Positions 33,066 to 40,023 of a stretch of 40,679 nt of DNA are shown in pieces. The first letter of the stretch is position 1, and the number at the start of each line of letters is the position of its first letter. Below the pieces are notes generated by a model. It was given only the letters and a program-made list of their open reading frames with translations, was not told where the DNA came from and searched no databases. The DNA is from Candidatus Pacearchaeota archaeon (GTDB lineage: Archaea > Nanoarchaeota > Nanoarchaeia > Pacearchaeales > GW2011-AR1), in the NCBI GenBank assembly GCA_023228245.1, contig JALOBN010000020.1, positions 1-40,679 on the forward strand. Reading direction: 5' to 3'. The position numbers were made by a program, and so were the translations under genes.

Positions 33066-33386
33066 ATGAAATACTGGCTGATTATCGGAGGGCTGCTCAT
33101 AGCAGCAGCCCTCTTTTTTATCCTGCGCCCTATGGAGATCACGCAACCGGAGATCAAGGACGATTGCGGTTGTTTATGCATGTCATGGGAGACGAACCAG
33201 GACGCGCAATGCAAGGTTACTTTCTGTGAAGAGGGTATGTGTTATACCTCTATCCTGGAGCCGGAATATTCGACCTCTCATTACTACAGCATATCCGGAC
33301 GTTCGATTCATGGCGGCATCACGATAACAGCAATCGGAAGGTTTGGCCAGGCCAAGAGCCTTACGTTGAAAGGAGGTGTTAAATGA
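33066..33386 (+). CDS. Membrane-anchored Cys-rich protein
   Basis: 106 residues, AAGGA upstream. One N-terminal transmembrane helix (WLIIGGLLIAAALFFIL) then an extracytoplasmic beta domain with CGCLCMSW, QCKVTFCEEGMC; disulfides are likely. It precedes the peptidase and could be a spanin-like or exclusion protein. Its codons for the membrane helix also form a perfect intrinsic terminator. Confidence 0.7.
   Translation: MKYWLIIGGLLIAAALFFILRPMEITQPEIKDDCGCLCMSWETNQDAQCKVTFCEEGMCYTSILEPEYSTSHYYSISGRSIHGGITITAIGRFGQAKSLTLKGGVK
33088..33119 (+). terminator. Terminator-like hairpin inside a coding region
   Basis: GAGGGCTGCT (33088-33097) and AGCAGCCCTC (33104-33113) form a perfect 10-bp stem with a 6-base loop, followed by six T. 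It lies in codons 8-18 of the gene starting at 33066 and 27 bases after the stop of the holin-like gene. Confidence 0.8.
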
Positions 33387-34153
33387 AAGTTCGCCTTGAC
33401 GGATGGGTAAAAGACCTCCCCTCGAAAGAAGACTTGCTGGCCAAAGACATGCTCCGGGGTCTGCCCCTGGTGGACCTGCCGGAGAAGTATGTCTTCCCGA
33501 ATCCTCCCTTGATGAACCAGGGGGAAACGTCGGAATGCGTGGCCTACGGGTTTACCCTGGTCCGGAAGATACACGAGATGATCGAGGGGCAACCGGTGCC
33601 GAAATTTGATCCGCACGCGCTGTATCAACGTTGCAAAGAAAAGGACGGGATCCCCAACCTCCCGGGGACTTACCCGAGGGTGTGCTGCGACATCCTTCTG
33701 CACGAAGGCATGCCGGTTGAAGGGGCTTACGCGAACTGCTTAGATCGACTACTGCACCCGCGGCCGGCGAACTTCGACTTGGCCTATCGACTGGGGGGAT
33801 ACTGGCGCGTCACCAAGGACGACACCGACTACATCATCAAGCAGATCCTTCTGAACTTCGGGCCCGTTGACGCCGCCTCGACGTGGTATGACGAGTGGAA
33901 TTATATGTACGGGGTCAAGACTTTCCCGACCCCCAAGAAAGCCGGAGGGGGGCATAATTACGTCATCGGTGGTTGGGACGATTCCCTGGGATGGTTAATC
34001 TTAAACTCGTGGGGGCCGATCTGGGGAGTCGGTGGAGTCGCGTGGATGCCGTTTAATATGTTTCGGACTGTGGTCCTCCCTGAAGGAGACGTCTGGAAAT
34101 TGCAGGATACGGTCACTGTGAACAAAGCACTGAGACGATTGCTGCAAAGGTGA
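33383..34153 (+). CDS. Papain-family (C1A-like) cysteine peptidase
   Basis: 256 residues, GGAGG upstream, ATGA overlap with the previous gene. MNQGETSECVAYGF gives Q46 and C52 with the papain spacing (Gln oxyanion, Cys nucleophile). GGGHNYVIGGWD gives H191, and LNSWGPIWGVGG gives N208, the full Q-C-H-N set of C1 peptidases. No signal peptide. It sits after holin-like and membrane genes, where an endolysin is expected, and no other muralytic enzyme is recognisable. Clan CA includes CHAP and NlpC/P60 cell-wall hydrolases, so a lysis role is possible. Confidence 0.88.
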   Translation: MKVRLDGWVKDLPSKEDLLAKDMLRGLPLVDLPEKYVFPNPPLMNQGETSECVAYGFTLVRKIHEMIEGQPVPKFDPHALYQRCKEKDGIPNLPGTYPRVCCDILLHEGMPVEGAYANCLDRLLHPRPANFDLAYRLGGYWRVTKDDTDYIIKQILLNFGPVDAASTWYDEWNYMYGVKTFPTPKKAGGGHNYVIGGWDDSLGWLILNSWGPIWGVGGVAWMPFNMFRTVVLPEGDVWKLQDTVTVNKALRRLLQR

Positions 34154-34191
34154 TTGTCAACCGATCAGAACTATTGACAACCCATTGTCAA
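34154..34191 (+). promoter_or_regulatory. Three TTGACAA-type half-sites (candidate operator)
   Basis: TTGTCAA at 34154-34160, TTGACAA at 34174-34180 and TTGTCAA at 34185-34191; the last two make a perfect inverted repeat with a 4-base centre. The 13-mer AACTATTGACAAC also occurs in the repressor control region (37979-37991). Possibly bound by the phage repressor. Confidence 0.55.
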
Positions 34192-34220
34192 CCAGGAGGA
34201 ACAAGGGCATCCGCCTACTA

Positions 34221-35318
34221 ATGGGTAAATGGATTTTAGCCGGCAAAAACATCGACATCGACAAGGAGATTTCTGCCTATAATTCCCTTGACCACGCCGG
34301 GAGGGTAAGGCGCGCCAAACACTTGGGTTACTCCCGGCTTCAAAACTATCGTTTATTCATCGAAACGGAATCCAGGAGACGAGCAATACCCCTTCCAGCG
34401 CTGGCCCCCGACACCCCACCCCCCGCTGGCCCTCCTGTTATTAACCTGCCTCCTGTCGAGCTCAAAATATACAGACACGAGAAAAGCCGCTCGCCCGAAA
34501 CGCAAGTTCTACATTTGACGGATCACCACGACGAGGAGATCACCCCCTCTTACAATCACAAGGTTTATGAAACCCGGCTGGACCATATTTTCCAATCCAC
34601 ACTGAGGATCACGGAGCTCCACCGGAATATGTACCCGGTCAATGATCTGGAAATCTTCATGACTGGGGACATGGTCCACGGGGAGAATCCTCACCAGGGC
34701 GCCAAGGTGGAGAGCATTAACAAGGGCGCCCAGCGGCAGATCTTCGACTCGGCGCTGCCGGCACTGACCTCCTTTGTTTTATCTTGCAAGCAGGAATTCA
34801 AGACGGTTAAGCTGAGATGCGTCCCCGGCAACCACGGGAGATACTCGAGAGAAGCCCCAGCAACATCGAACTGGGACCTGATTTTATATAAGTCTTTAGC
34901 CTCGGTGCTGAAGCCTTACGACATCGAGGTCGAGGTCTCGAATTCGTTCTACTTGATCGTGACGGTGCAGGGAAGCAAGTTCTTTTTATTCCACGGTGAC
35001 CAATGCAAGGCCACCATGGGGGTGCCTTATTTCTCCCTGACCAAAAAGGTAATGAGCTGGTATGTTACCTATGACGGGTTCGATTACGCCGTCTGCGGGC
35101 ACTTCCACAAAGATGACTTTCTGAGGATCAGCTCGAAATGCAAGCTTTTCATGGGGGCCTCGATGGTGACGGACGACCCCTTCGCCCAGGAAATTATCGG
35201 GACCTCATCGGTGCCCTGTCAATGGACCTGGGGGGTGCATAAGAATAAGGGTGTGACATGGGCGTATTCATTGCTGGTGGATGATAAATATTTCCCTCAG
35301 AAGAGAGATGCAGTATAA
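34221..35318 (+). CDS. Calcineurin-like metallophosphoesterase
   Basis: About 365 residues from the ATG at 34221 (an upstream TTG at 34185 would add 12, and AGGAGG at 34194 is 21 bases from the ATG, so the start is unsure). Metal-binding motifs in order: HLTDHHDEE (D-x-H), FMTGDMVHGEN (GDxxH), VPGNHGR (GNH), FHGDQ (HGD) and CGHFHKDDF (GHxH). Phage members hydrolyse phosphodiesters or phosphoproteins; some trim DNA ends or nucleotides. It starts with an HTH-like region (DHAGRVRRAKHLGYSRLQNYRLF), so DNA binding is possible. Confidence 0.88.
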   Translation: MGKWILAGKNIDIDKEISAYNSLDHAGRVRRAKHLGYSRLQNYRLFIETESRRRAIPLPALAPDTPPPAGPPVINLPPVELKIYRHEKSRSPETQVLHLTDHHDEEITPSYNHKVYETRLDHIFQSTLRITELHRNMYPVNDLEIFMTGDMVHGENPHQGAKVESINKGAQRQIFDSALPALTSFVLSCKQEFKTVKLRCVPGNHGRYSREAPATSNWDLILYKSLASVLKPYDIEVEVSNSFYLIVTVQGSKFFLFHGDQCKATMGVPYFSLTKKVMSWYVTYDGFDYAVCGHFHKDDFLRISSKCKLFMGASMVTDDPFAQEIIGTSSVPCQWTWGVHKNKGVTWAYSLLVDDKYFPQKRDAV

Positions 35319-35610
35319 ACACATAGCGCGCCATCTGGAATACTGGCGGGACAAGGCTTACGGCCCGGAGAAGCCTTCTTCGATCGCGAAGATATTGAAA
35401 CGTGAGGCCGAGGAGCTGATCAGGGTACTGGAGAATGTCGAATCTCACCCGGAGGACTCGGTGGCGGGAAGCACGGAAGCGGAAGTGGCCATGGGGGACT
35501 CCCTGGCCATGATCCAAGAGATGTGTACGACGATGAGGTTGGACATCGGGGAATTGCATTTTAAAGGCTGCCAGCGCGCGGCCATGCGCTGCAAAGAGAA
35601 GATCAAGTAA
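35308..35610 (+). CDS. Hypothetical helical protein
   Basis: 100 residues from the ATG at 35308, which overlaps the phosphoesterase end and has GAGAG upstream; an upstream in-frame ATG lies inside that gene. Mainly helical and acidic (KILKREAEELIRVLENVES). Last gene before the terminator. No family recognised. Confidence 0.6.
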   Translation: MQYKHIARHLEYWRDKAYGPEKPSSIAKILKREAEELIRVLENVESHPEDSVAGSTEAEVAMGDSLAMIQEMCTTMRLDIGELHFKGCQRAAMRCKEKIK

Positions 35611-35613
35611 ATT

Positions 35614-35647
35614 GCCCTGCAGACTAACCACCTGCAGGGCTTTTTTT
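35614..35647 (+). terminator. Intrinsic terminator of late region
   Basis: GCCCTGCAG (35614-35622) and CTGCAGGGC (35632-35640), perfect 9-bp stem, then seven T. It separates the rightward late genes from the leftward integrase gene. Confidence 0.92.
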
Positions 35648-35658
35648 GTTGTCCAAAA

Positions 35659-36609
35659 TCAGAGAAAGCGGTCGCCCGGGGAGAATTTGGAATGGGCCCG
35701 GCCGGCATCGTCGGCGTTCAGGGCCGTGAGGTATTTCATTGTCGTGGCGATGTTGGTGTGGCCCATGAGATATTTCAGGGTCACGATATCGCCGCCGTTC
35801 CTTAAGTATTCAATTGCGAATGTGTGACGGAATTTATGAACCCCCGGCCGGGGGACGCCGGCCGCCAGGCCGATCTTCCGGATGATGGCCCTGAAACCGT
35901 CCGGGGTGAGCGGATTCATTTCCTCGCTGAGGAAGAGAGTCTCCCGGGAGCGGCCGCGGATGTCCCTTAAAAGAGTGTATTTCCAGAGTTCTTTCTGGGC
36001 TTTGGAGGAGATGTGGACGGTTCTTTCTTTGTTTTTTTTGCCGATCACCCTGATGGCGCCATCCTTGAAATTCACCATATTCACTTTCAAATCGACGATC
36101 TCCGACTCCCGGATCCCGGTGTCTATTAAAACCGCTATCATGGCGCGGTTGCGGGCCCCGCGGAGATCCGTCTTCCTGCAAAGATTCATCATTGATTGGA
36201 TTTCCGCTTTGGTGTAGGTCTGTATCTCCCGGCTGTGCAGCTCGGGAGCATTGATGTTTTTCATGGGGGATATCTCTAAAAAGCCCTCTTCGATGCACCA
36301 GTTGAAAAAGGTCCTGAGGACACGGAAGCCTTGGTGCTGCGTGGAGGGATTGACGGTTTTTTTCCTGGACGCCATGAACTCCCGGACATGGAGGACGTTG
36401 ATGTCGCGGATCTTCAAGTCTCCAGTGTGTTTGAGGAAGAGGTTGAGGTTGTAAGAATATATCTCCACGGTCCTGTCGGATTTATTTTCGGACTGGACGC
36501 TGGTAAGGTAATGGCCCATCGTATTTGAAAAGAGCAGCGTGTCTAAAACCTGCATTTTATATCTATCTTCCAAAAGAGCAGCGGGTCTACATTTTTGCCT
36601 TAGCTTCAT
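35659..36609 (-). CDS. int: Tyrosine integrase
   Basis: About 317 residues from the ATG at 36609, whose A is the last base of the tRNA-like CCA; an in-frame ATG at 36555 with GGAAG upstream is an alternative. A SAM-like core-binding domain (SENKSDRTVEIYSYNLNLFLKHTGD) precedes the catalytic domain with TGIRESEI (Arg), HKFRHTF (HxxR), LMGHTNIATTMKYL (His and Tyr nucleophile). It joins attP to the host tRNA gene. The frame stays open upstream through the attachment site. Confidence 0.95.
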   Translation of the reverse strand: MKLRQKCRPAALLEDRYKMQVLDTLLFSNTMGHYLTSVQSENKSDRTVEIYSYNLNLFLKHTGDLKIRDINVLHVREFMASRKKTVNPSTQHQGFRVLRTFFNWCIEEGFLEISPMKNINAPELHSREIQTYTKAEIQSMMNLCRKTDLRGARNRAMIAVLIDTGIRESEIVDLKVNMVNFKDGAIRVIGKKNKERTVHISSKAQKELWKYTLLRDIRGRSRETLFLSEEMNPLTPDGFRAIIRKIGLAAGVPRPGVHKFRHTFAIEYLRNGGDIVTLKYLMGHTNIATTMKYLTALNADDAGRAHSKFSPGDRFL

Positions 36610-36653
36610 GGCGTCCCTGGGGGGATTCGAACCCACGACCCGCTGCTTAGAAG
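36609..36653 (-). other. attP: attP core: 3' half of tRNA-Arg(UCU)
   Basis: On the minus strand this reads as the anticodon loop CTTCTAA, the 3' anticodon stem, the variable loop, GTGGG-TTCGAAT-CCCCC T arm, CAGGGAC, G and CCA. The 5' half of the tRNA is absent, as for a phage attachment site that restores a host tRNA 3' end on integration. The T stem has one mismatch (T50 with C64). It abuts the integrase start. Confidence 0.85.
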
Positions 36654-36686
36654 GTGATGCATGGAAAAGCAAGTGCTGCCAAATGT

Positions 36687-37238
36687 TCATTTTAGGACTT
36701 CCACTGTCCAATCTGTATTCACACCGCTTATATCCAGATAAAAAATACCTTTATGGTACACATAGCTATTATCTGATCCAGTTTTAGTTGTATTGGCTGC
36801 CAGATCAAGATATTCATTGCTGGATGCAGAATATACTATGATAGCCAAATGTCCGCCCATCGATGAAGTAGGAGAATTGGACCAGTGAATTGCCCACGGA
36901 GATGTATTTATTTCAAAGGGTTCTGTCGTTTTGCTACCGGTGCCCTGCCATTTCTTTACAGTAACCGAGGGGATGGTATTGGTTTGAACTGGTGGAGTAG
37001 ATACAGCAGGATTATCTGGGATGGAAACGGGCGTGGCCTTGGAACCAATACAAATCGAGCAAGACACTATCACTAATAATAAAACTGCGGCAACTATCCA
37101 GCCGACTACTGAAGCCGGTTTCTTACTGTTAACGACTGGTTGAGCACTCCATTGAATAATATGCCCACAGTATTGGCAGGGTGTCGTTCCGTAAAGAATA
37201 TTTTGCTTGCAATAAGGACAAATATACCACTGCTGCAT
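36687..37238 (-). CDS. Zinc-ribbon membrane protein (lysogeny moron candidate)
   Basis: About 183 residues from the ATG at 37238 with GGGGG upstream. CPYC and CQYC at residues 7-24 form a zinc ribbon, a transmembrane helix (about 44-66, VVGWIVAAVLLLVIVSCSIC) follows, then a Ser/Thr/Pro linker and a beta domain outside the cell (WAIHWSNSPTSSMGGHLAIIVY). A+T content is clearly higher than its neighbours. Placed between attP and the repressor, it is likely expressed in lysogens; exclusion or surface conversion is possible. Confidence 0.7.
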   Translation of the reverse strand: MQQWYICPYCKQNILYGTTPCQYCGHIIQWSAQPVVNSKKPASVVGWIVAAVLLLVIVSCSICIGSKATPVSIPDNPAVSTPPVQTNTIPSVTVKKWQGTGSKTTEPFEINTSPWAIHWSNSPTSSMGGHLAIIVYSASSNEYLDLAANTTKTGSDNSYVYHKGIFYLDISGVNTDWTVEVLK

Positions 37239-37252
37239 CACAGACCCCCTTC

Positions 37253-37278
37253 GATATGATAACGATCATATCTTTTTT
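37253..37278. promoter_or_regulatory. Perfect 8-bp palindromic hairpin
   Basis: GATATGAT-AACG-ATCATATC (37253-37272), followed on the plus strand by six T. On the minus strand it lies just upstream of the Shine-Dalgarno of the moron gene. It may be a plus-strand terminator, an operator, or both. Confidence 0.6.
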
Positions 37279-37319
37279 CGGTTACGCTGTTCATAGTAGA
37301 CTGGCCGCCAGGTAAAAAA

Positions 37320-37898
37320 TTAAACGATCTTCTTTTTCTCGCGGATGATGGTGATGATGGGCAGGCCGTCGTTCTGGCAGACCTCGATTCCTTCTATATT
37401 ATCGCGAATACACAAATCACCCGGAGCCGGCGGGAGTTCTTTAGCCACCACCAATACATCGCCAGGCTTGATCTCATCCTTATATTTGATGTTTGATCTG
37501 ATTCCGATAAGCTTCATGTCTCTCCCCCCGTATTTTGGCACTGGCTGCGGCAGATACGTATAAGCAACCGCTTTCCTGTCAGCAATTTTCTCATATACGG
37601 GGAGGAGCTCGGGTAAAGAGGCCGTCAGATCGCGTACTATATCTGCAGGGGATTTGGGTTTAATATCATATTCGGTTTTACGTGGGTTACTTTTCGGCAC
37701 CACTACCGTTTTTATTTCATCGAACGAAACACCGAGCGCTTTTGCCAACCTCGTTAAGGTTTCAATACTGGTAGTTTTATATTGGCCGGCTTCTATTCGG
37801 CCCAGATAAGAAGGAGATAATCCGGCCAGGACCGCGAGCTCGTGCTTCTTCAGCCCGCGGGATTCCCGTGCAGCCTTCACGAAATCAGCTAATGGCAT
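37320..37898 (-). CDS. XRE-family phage repressor
   Basis: 192 residues from the ATG at 37898 (MPLADFVKAARESRGL). HTH_3 domain: ARESRGLKKHELAVLAGLSPSYLGRIEAGQYKTTSIETLTRLAKALGV. The C-terminal half has KYKDEIKPGDVLVVAKELPPAPGDLCIR, resembling an S24/LexA-like dimerisation fold but without an evident catalytic Ser-Lys pair or Ala-Gly cleavage site, so RecA-dependent self-cleavage is doubtful. No Shine-Dalgarno is evident. Divergent from the Cro-like gene. Confidence 0.88.
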   Translation of the reverse strand: MPLADFVKAARESRGLKKHELAVLAGLSPSYLGRIEAGQYKTTSIETLTRLAKALGVSFDEIKTVVVPKSNPRKTEYDIKPKSPADIVRDLTASLPELLPVYEKIADRKAVAYTYLPQPVPKYGGRDMKLIGIRSNIKYKDEIKPGDVLVVAKELPPAPGDLCIRDNIEGIEVCQNDGLPIITIIREKKKIV

Positions 37899-37929
37899 AA
37901 CAGTACCAGCTATCAATTGTAGACATAAT

Positions 37930-37958
37930 ATTATTACCAACTGGAAATATTTTGTCAA
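37930..37958 (-). promoter_or_regulatory. Repressor promoter
   Basis: On the minus strand TTGACA (37953-37958) and AATAAT (37930-37935), spacing 17, with a start near 37923, about 25 bases before the repressor ATG. An imperfect TTACCA-AC-TGGAAA palindrome (37934-37947) sits between the hexamers, a likely self-regulation site. Confidence 0.7.
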
Positions 37959-37983
37959 GTTTTAACATTATGTCAGAAAACTA

Positions 37984-38014
37984 TTGACAACTGGTAACTT
38001 CCGTGTGGTAAACT
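37984..38014 (+). promoter_or_regulatory. Early rightward promoter, probably leaderless
   Basis: TTGACA (37984-37989) and an extended -10 TGGTAAACT (hexamer 38009-38014), spacing 19. The expected start coincides with the ATG of the Cro-like gene at 38021, so the message would have no leader. Confidence 0.6.
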
Positions 38015-38020
38015 TACCAC
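38005..38020. promoter_or_regulatory. Operator palindrome
   Basis: GTGGTAA-AC-TTACCAC, perfect 7-bp arms, covering the -10 element and start point of the early promoter. Related TTACCA/TGGTAA half-sites occur at 37934-37947 and near 37992. Candidate binding site for the repressor or Cro-like protein. Confidence 0.7.
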
Positions 38021-38215
38021 ATGACAACTTCCATCCTTGAAAACATCCGGCAGAAATACAATCTCACCCCTGCTAAAATCGCTCGTACGTTGGAAGTTGC
38101 CGACGCCACAGTTGTCCGTGTGCTGAATGGTAATAGAGGCATGGGCGCGGCGTTGCTAAAACGCACATACAAACACTTCCCGGATGAAGTTCTCGCCTGG
38201 CTGAAGGAAGAATGA
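38021..38215 (+). CDS. Cro-like helix-turn-helix protein
   Basis: 64 residues. KYNLTPAKIARTLEVADATVVRVLNGNRGMG is a HTH; size and divergence from the repressor gene indicate a Cro role. The ATG lies right after the operator palindrome with no room for a ribosome site, consistent with leaderless translation. Confidence 0.8.
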   Translation: MTTSILENIRQKYNLTPAKIARTLEVADATVVRVLNGNRGMGAALLKRTYKHFPDEVLAWLKEE

Positions 38216-38859
38216 CACAGGAATTAGCCCTCTTCAAAGACAAGAAACTCCGCATCGAGATGGTGAACGGGGAACCTTATCTCTGCGTCAAGGATATCTG
38301 CGACGAGCTCGGGCTTCAAAGCGAAGAGGTCCAGCGCAGACTACGTAATAGCGAGATGTTTATTACCCATCCCGGTATTATAGCCACGATCAACACTGAA
38401 ACCGAAACAGGTACCAGGGCCATGGCCTATGTCAATGAGCTGGGCCTTTATGAAATCGTCGGCAACAGCCGCAAGACCGCCGCCCGGGACCTTCACCGGC
38501 AGATCATCATGGCGCTGCCGGCGCTGCGGGCAGGGAATAATCGGTTAGCCGAGCTGGAAGAGCGCATTGAAAAACTGGAGCGCGGCGGGAACCATCTTCT
38601 GCTGCGGCCGGTGCCGGAGATCAGTTTTCGGTCGCAGATCAATATGATCATCCGCAAATTCGTGGCCCGGCAGACCTCGGGATATTCATACGAGGACGCC
38701 TGGAACGAGCTTTATTATCAATATAAATACCGTTTTCATAAGGACCTTAAAGTCGTGGCCAGGAAGCGCAGCTGCGATGTTTTGGATTTCGCTGAGAAAG
38801 CCGGGTTGATGGGGGATCTGTGCAACCTGGCTGCTCATATTTTTGCTGAGGCAAGATGA
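38212..38859 (+). CDS. BRO-N type antirepressor-like protein
   Basis: 215 residues; ATGA overlap with the Cro-like gene. N-terminal BRO domain (KLRIEMVNGEPYLCVKDICDELGLQ, MAYVNELGLYEIVGNSRKTAARDLHRQIIMALPAL); a coiled coil follows; then a C-terminal domain (FVARQTSGYSYEDAWNELYYQYKYRF) seen in phage antirepressor/ORF6C-like proteins. It probably blocks the repressor or acts as an early regulator. Confidence 0.85.
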   Translation: MTQELALFKDKKLRIEMVNGEPYLCVKDICDELGLQSEEVQRRLRNSEMFITHPGIIATINTETETGTRAMAYVNELGLYEIVGNSRKTAARDLHRQIIMALPALRAGNNRLAELEERIEKLERGGNHLLLRPVPEISFRSQINMIIRKFVARQTSGYSYEDAWNELYYQYKYRFHKDLKVVARKRSCDVLDFAEKAGLMGDLCNLAAHIFAEAR

Positions 38860-39113
38860 ATCATTCAGAAGCTGCTCATCTCGGAGGACTGGCCACGGCC
38901 AAAAAGTACGGCCTGAACTGTGTCCGGTGCCCGCTGGACGGAAGGTTATGCGAGGCCCGGTTACGAGATGAGAAGTCGGAATTCCACACTGAGAACGGCC
39001 GCAAAGGTGGACTGATCGGCGGCCAGAAAGGCGGCGAGGTCACCCGAAGAAGGCATGGAAAAGAGTTTTATTCAAGGATTGGCAAGATGGGCGGGAGGCC
39101 GCATGCGGGTTAA
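38856..39113 (+). CDS. Small KGG-motif protein
   Basis: 85 residues; ATGA overlap. GRKGGLIGGQKGGEVTRR resembles Gly-rich KGG repeats of stress-type small proteins, preceded by CVRCPLDGRLC, a possible zinc knuckle. Function unknown. Confidence 0.6.
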   Translation: MNHSEAAHLGGLATAKKYGLNCVRCPLDGRLCEARLRDEKSEFHTENGRKGGLIGGQKGGEVTRRRHGKEFYSRIGKMGGRPHAG

Positions 39114-39285
39114 AAAGAAACTTCTGGCCAGGCACATCAAAAATGGTTACGCCCTCGAGGAAACCAACGGTCAATTGCATCTGACCAGGAACGGGGAGCA
39201 TGTGGCCTGGTTCGCGGTTTACGCCACGGCTTACATGGTCCGGCGCGCGATTGAGGATCACATCAAGGAGAAAAATGAACGATAG
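39103..39285 (+). CDS. Small hypothetical protein
   Basis: 60 residues from the ATG at 39103, chosen because GGGAGG lies five bases upstream; a start at 39055 would lie within the upstream gene with no site. Basic start MRVKKKLLARHIKNGY, aromatic middle (HVAWFAVYATAYMVRRA). Unknown function. Confidence 0.6.
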   Translation: MRVKKKLLARHIKNGYALEETNGQLHLTRNGEHVAWFAVYATAYMVRRAIEDHIKEKNER

Positions 39286-39616
39286 GCTGGAGGGATTGAT
39301 CAACCAGAAGACCACCGCCCTGGAGGCGATCCGGGCCGCGGCCAACGTCTCAGTGACTTATGCCTACGGGATCCTCGAGGAGGCCCACAGGCAATTGGAC
39401 ATCCTTTCTTCCAAAGCGAAACCCTTACCGGACAGCGGCATCAAGACGGCCGGGCAATTGTTCACCAGGGCATATGAAAAATGGGGAATCTACCGGGCCA
39501 AGGTGCTCAGGGTTCTTAATATCAATGACCCCAAGGAGATCGACGACTTCGAGGACGCCTGGCGCAAACTCGAAGACGCGGCCAAGAGGGAGAAATTCGG
39601 AGGGCAGGAAGGATGA
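39275..39616 (+). CDS. Hypothetical helical protein
   Basis: 113 residues from the ATG at 39275, AAGGAG upstream; it overlaps both neighbours. The sequence (TTALEAIRAAANVSVTYAYGILEEAHRQLD) is strongly helical and charged. No family recognised. Confidence 0.6.
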   Translation: MNDRLEGLINQKTTALEAIRAAANVSVTYAYGILEEAHRQLDILSSKAKPLPDSGIKTAGQLFTRAYEKWGIYRAKVLRVLNINDPKEIDDFEDAWRKLEDAAKREKFGGQEG

Positions 39617-40023
39617 GGAATTGGCTGATCCGTAAGCTGGGTGGGATGCCACTGCCAAAAGTCGGCTACTGTAAATATCTTGAAGCTGATGGGAATTACT
39701 TGACAGTTGGCATTGAAGGCAACGGCAGGGACGATATGATTCGCGCCCTGGGCGGCGTCCCTCTTCCGAAAGCCGGTGAAGGGCAATATCTCCGCAGCCC
39801 TGCGGTATGCAAAATGCCGGTCAGGAAGCCTAAAACACTTGATGAGGCACTTGCGCCTGTCCGAGAAGCATTGGCAATCAAACTGGATGCCGAAATAATG
39901 TCTCTTCCCGAACAGCCCGCCAACCTCTGTGATGCCTGCGGGGCCAGCGCCCAGGACTGCCGCAAAGCGGTAAAGGAAACGGACTCAGAAAATAACACGG
40001 TCAAATGCACGGAGTATAAATGA
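39613..40023 (+). CDS. Hypothetical protein with internal duplication
   Basis: 136 residues. Two copies of a 22-residue motif: IRKLGGMPLPKVGYCKYL (about 6-23) and IRALGGVPLPKAGEGQYL (about 43-60). The C-terminal end has LCDACGASAQDC and a late Cys, a possible zinc site. Last clear gene of the early operon before the structured region. Confidence 0.65.
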   Translation: MRNWLIRKLGGMPLPKVGYCKYLEADGNYLTVGIEGNGRDDMIRALGGVPLPKAGEGQYLRSPAVCKMPVRKPKTLDEALAPVREALAIKLDAEIMSLPEQPANLCDACGASAQDCRKAVKETDSENNTVKCTEYK

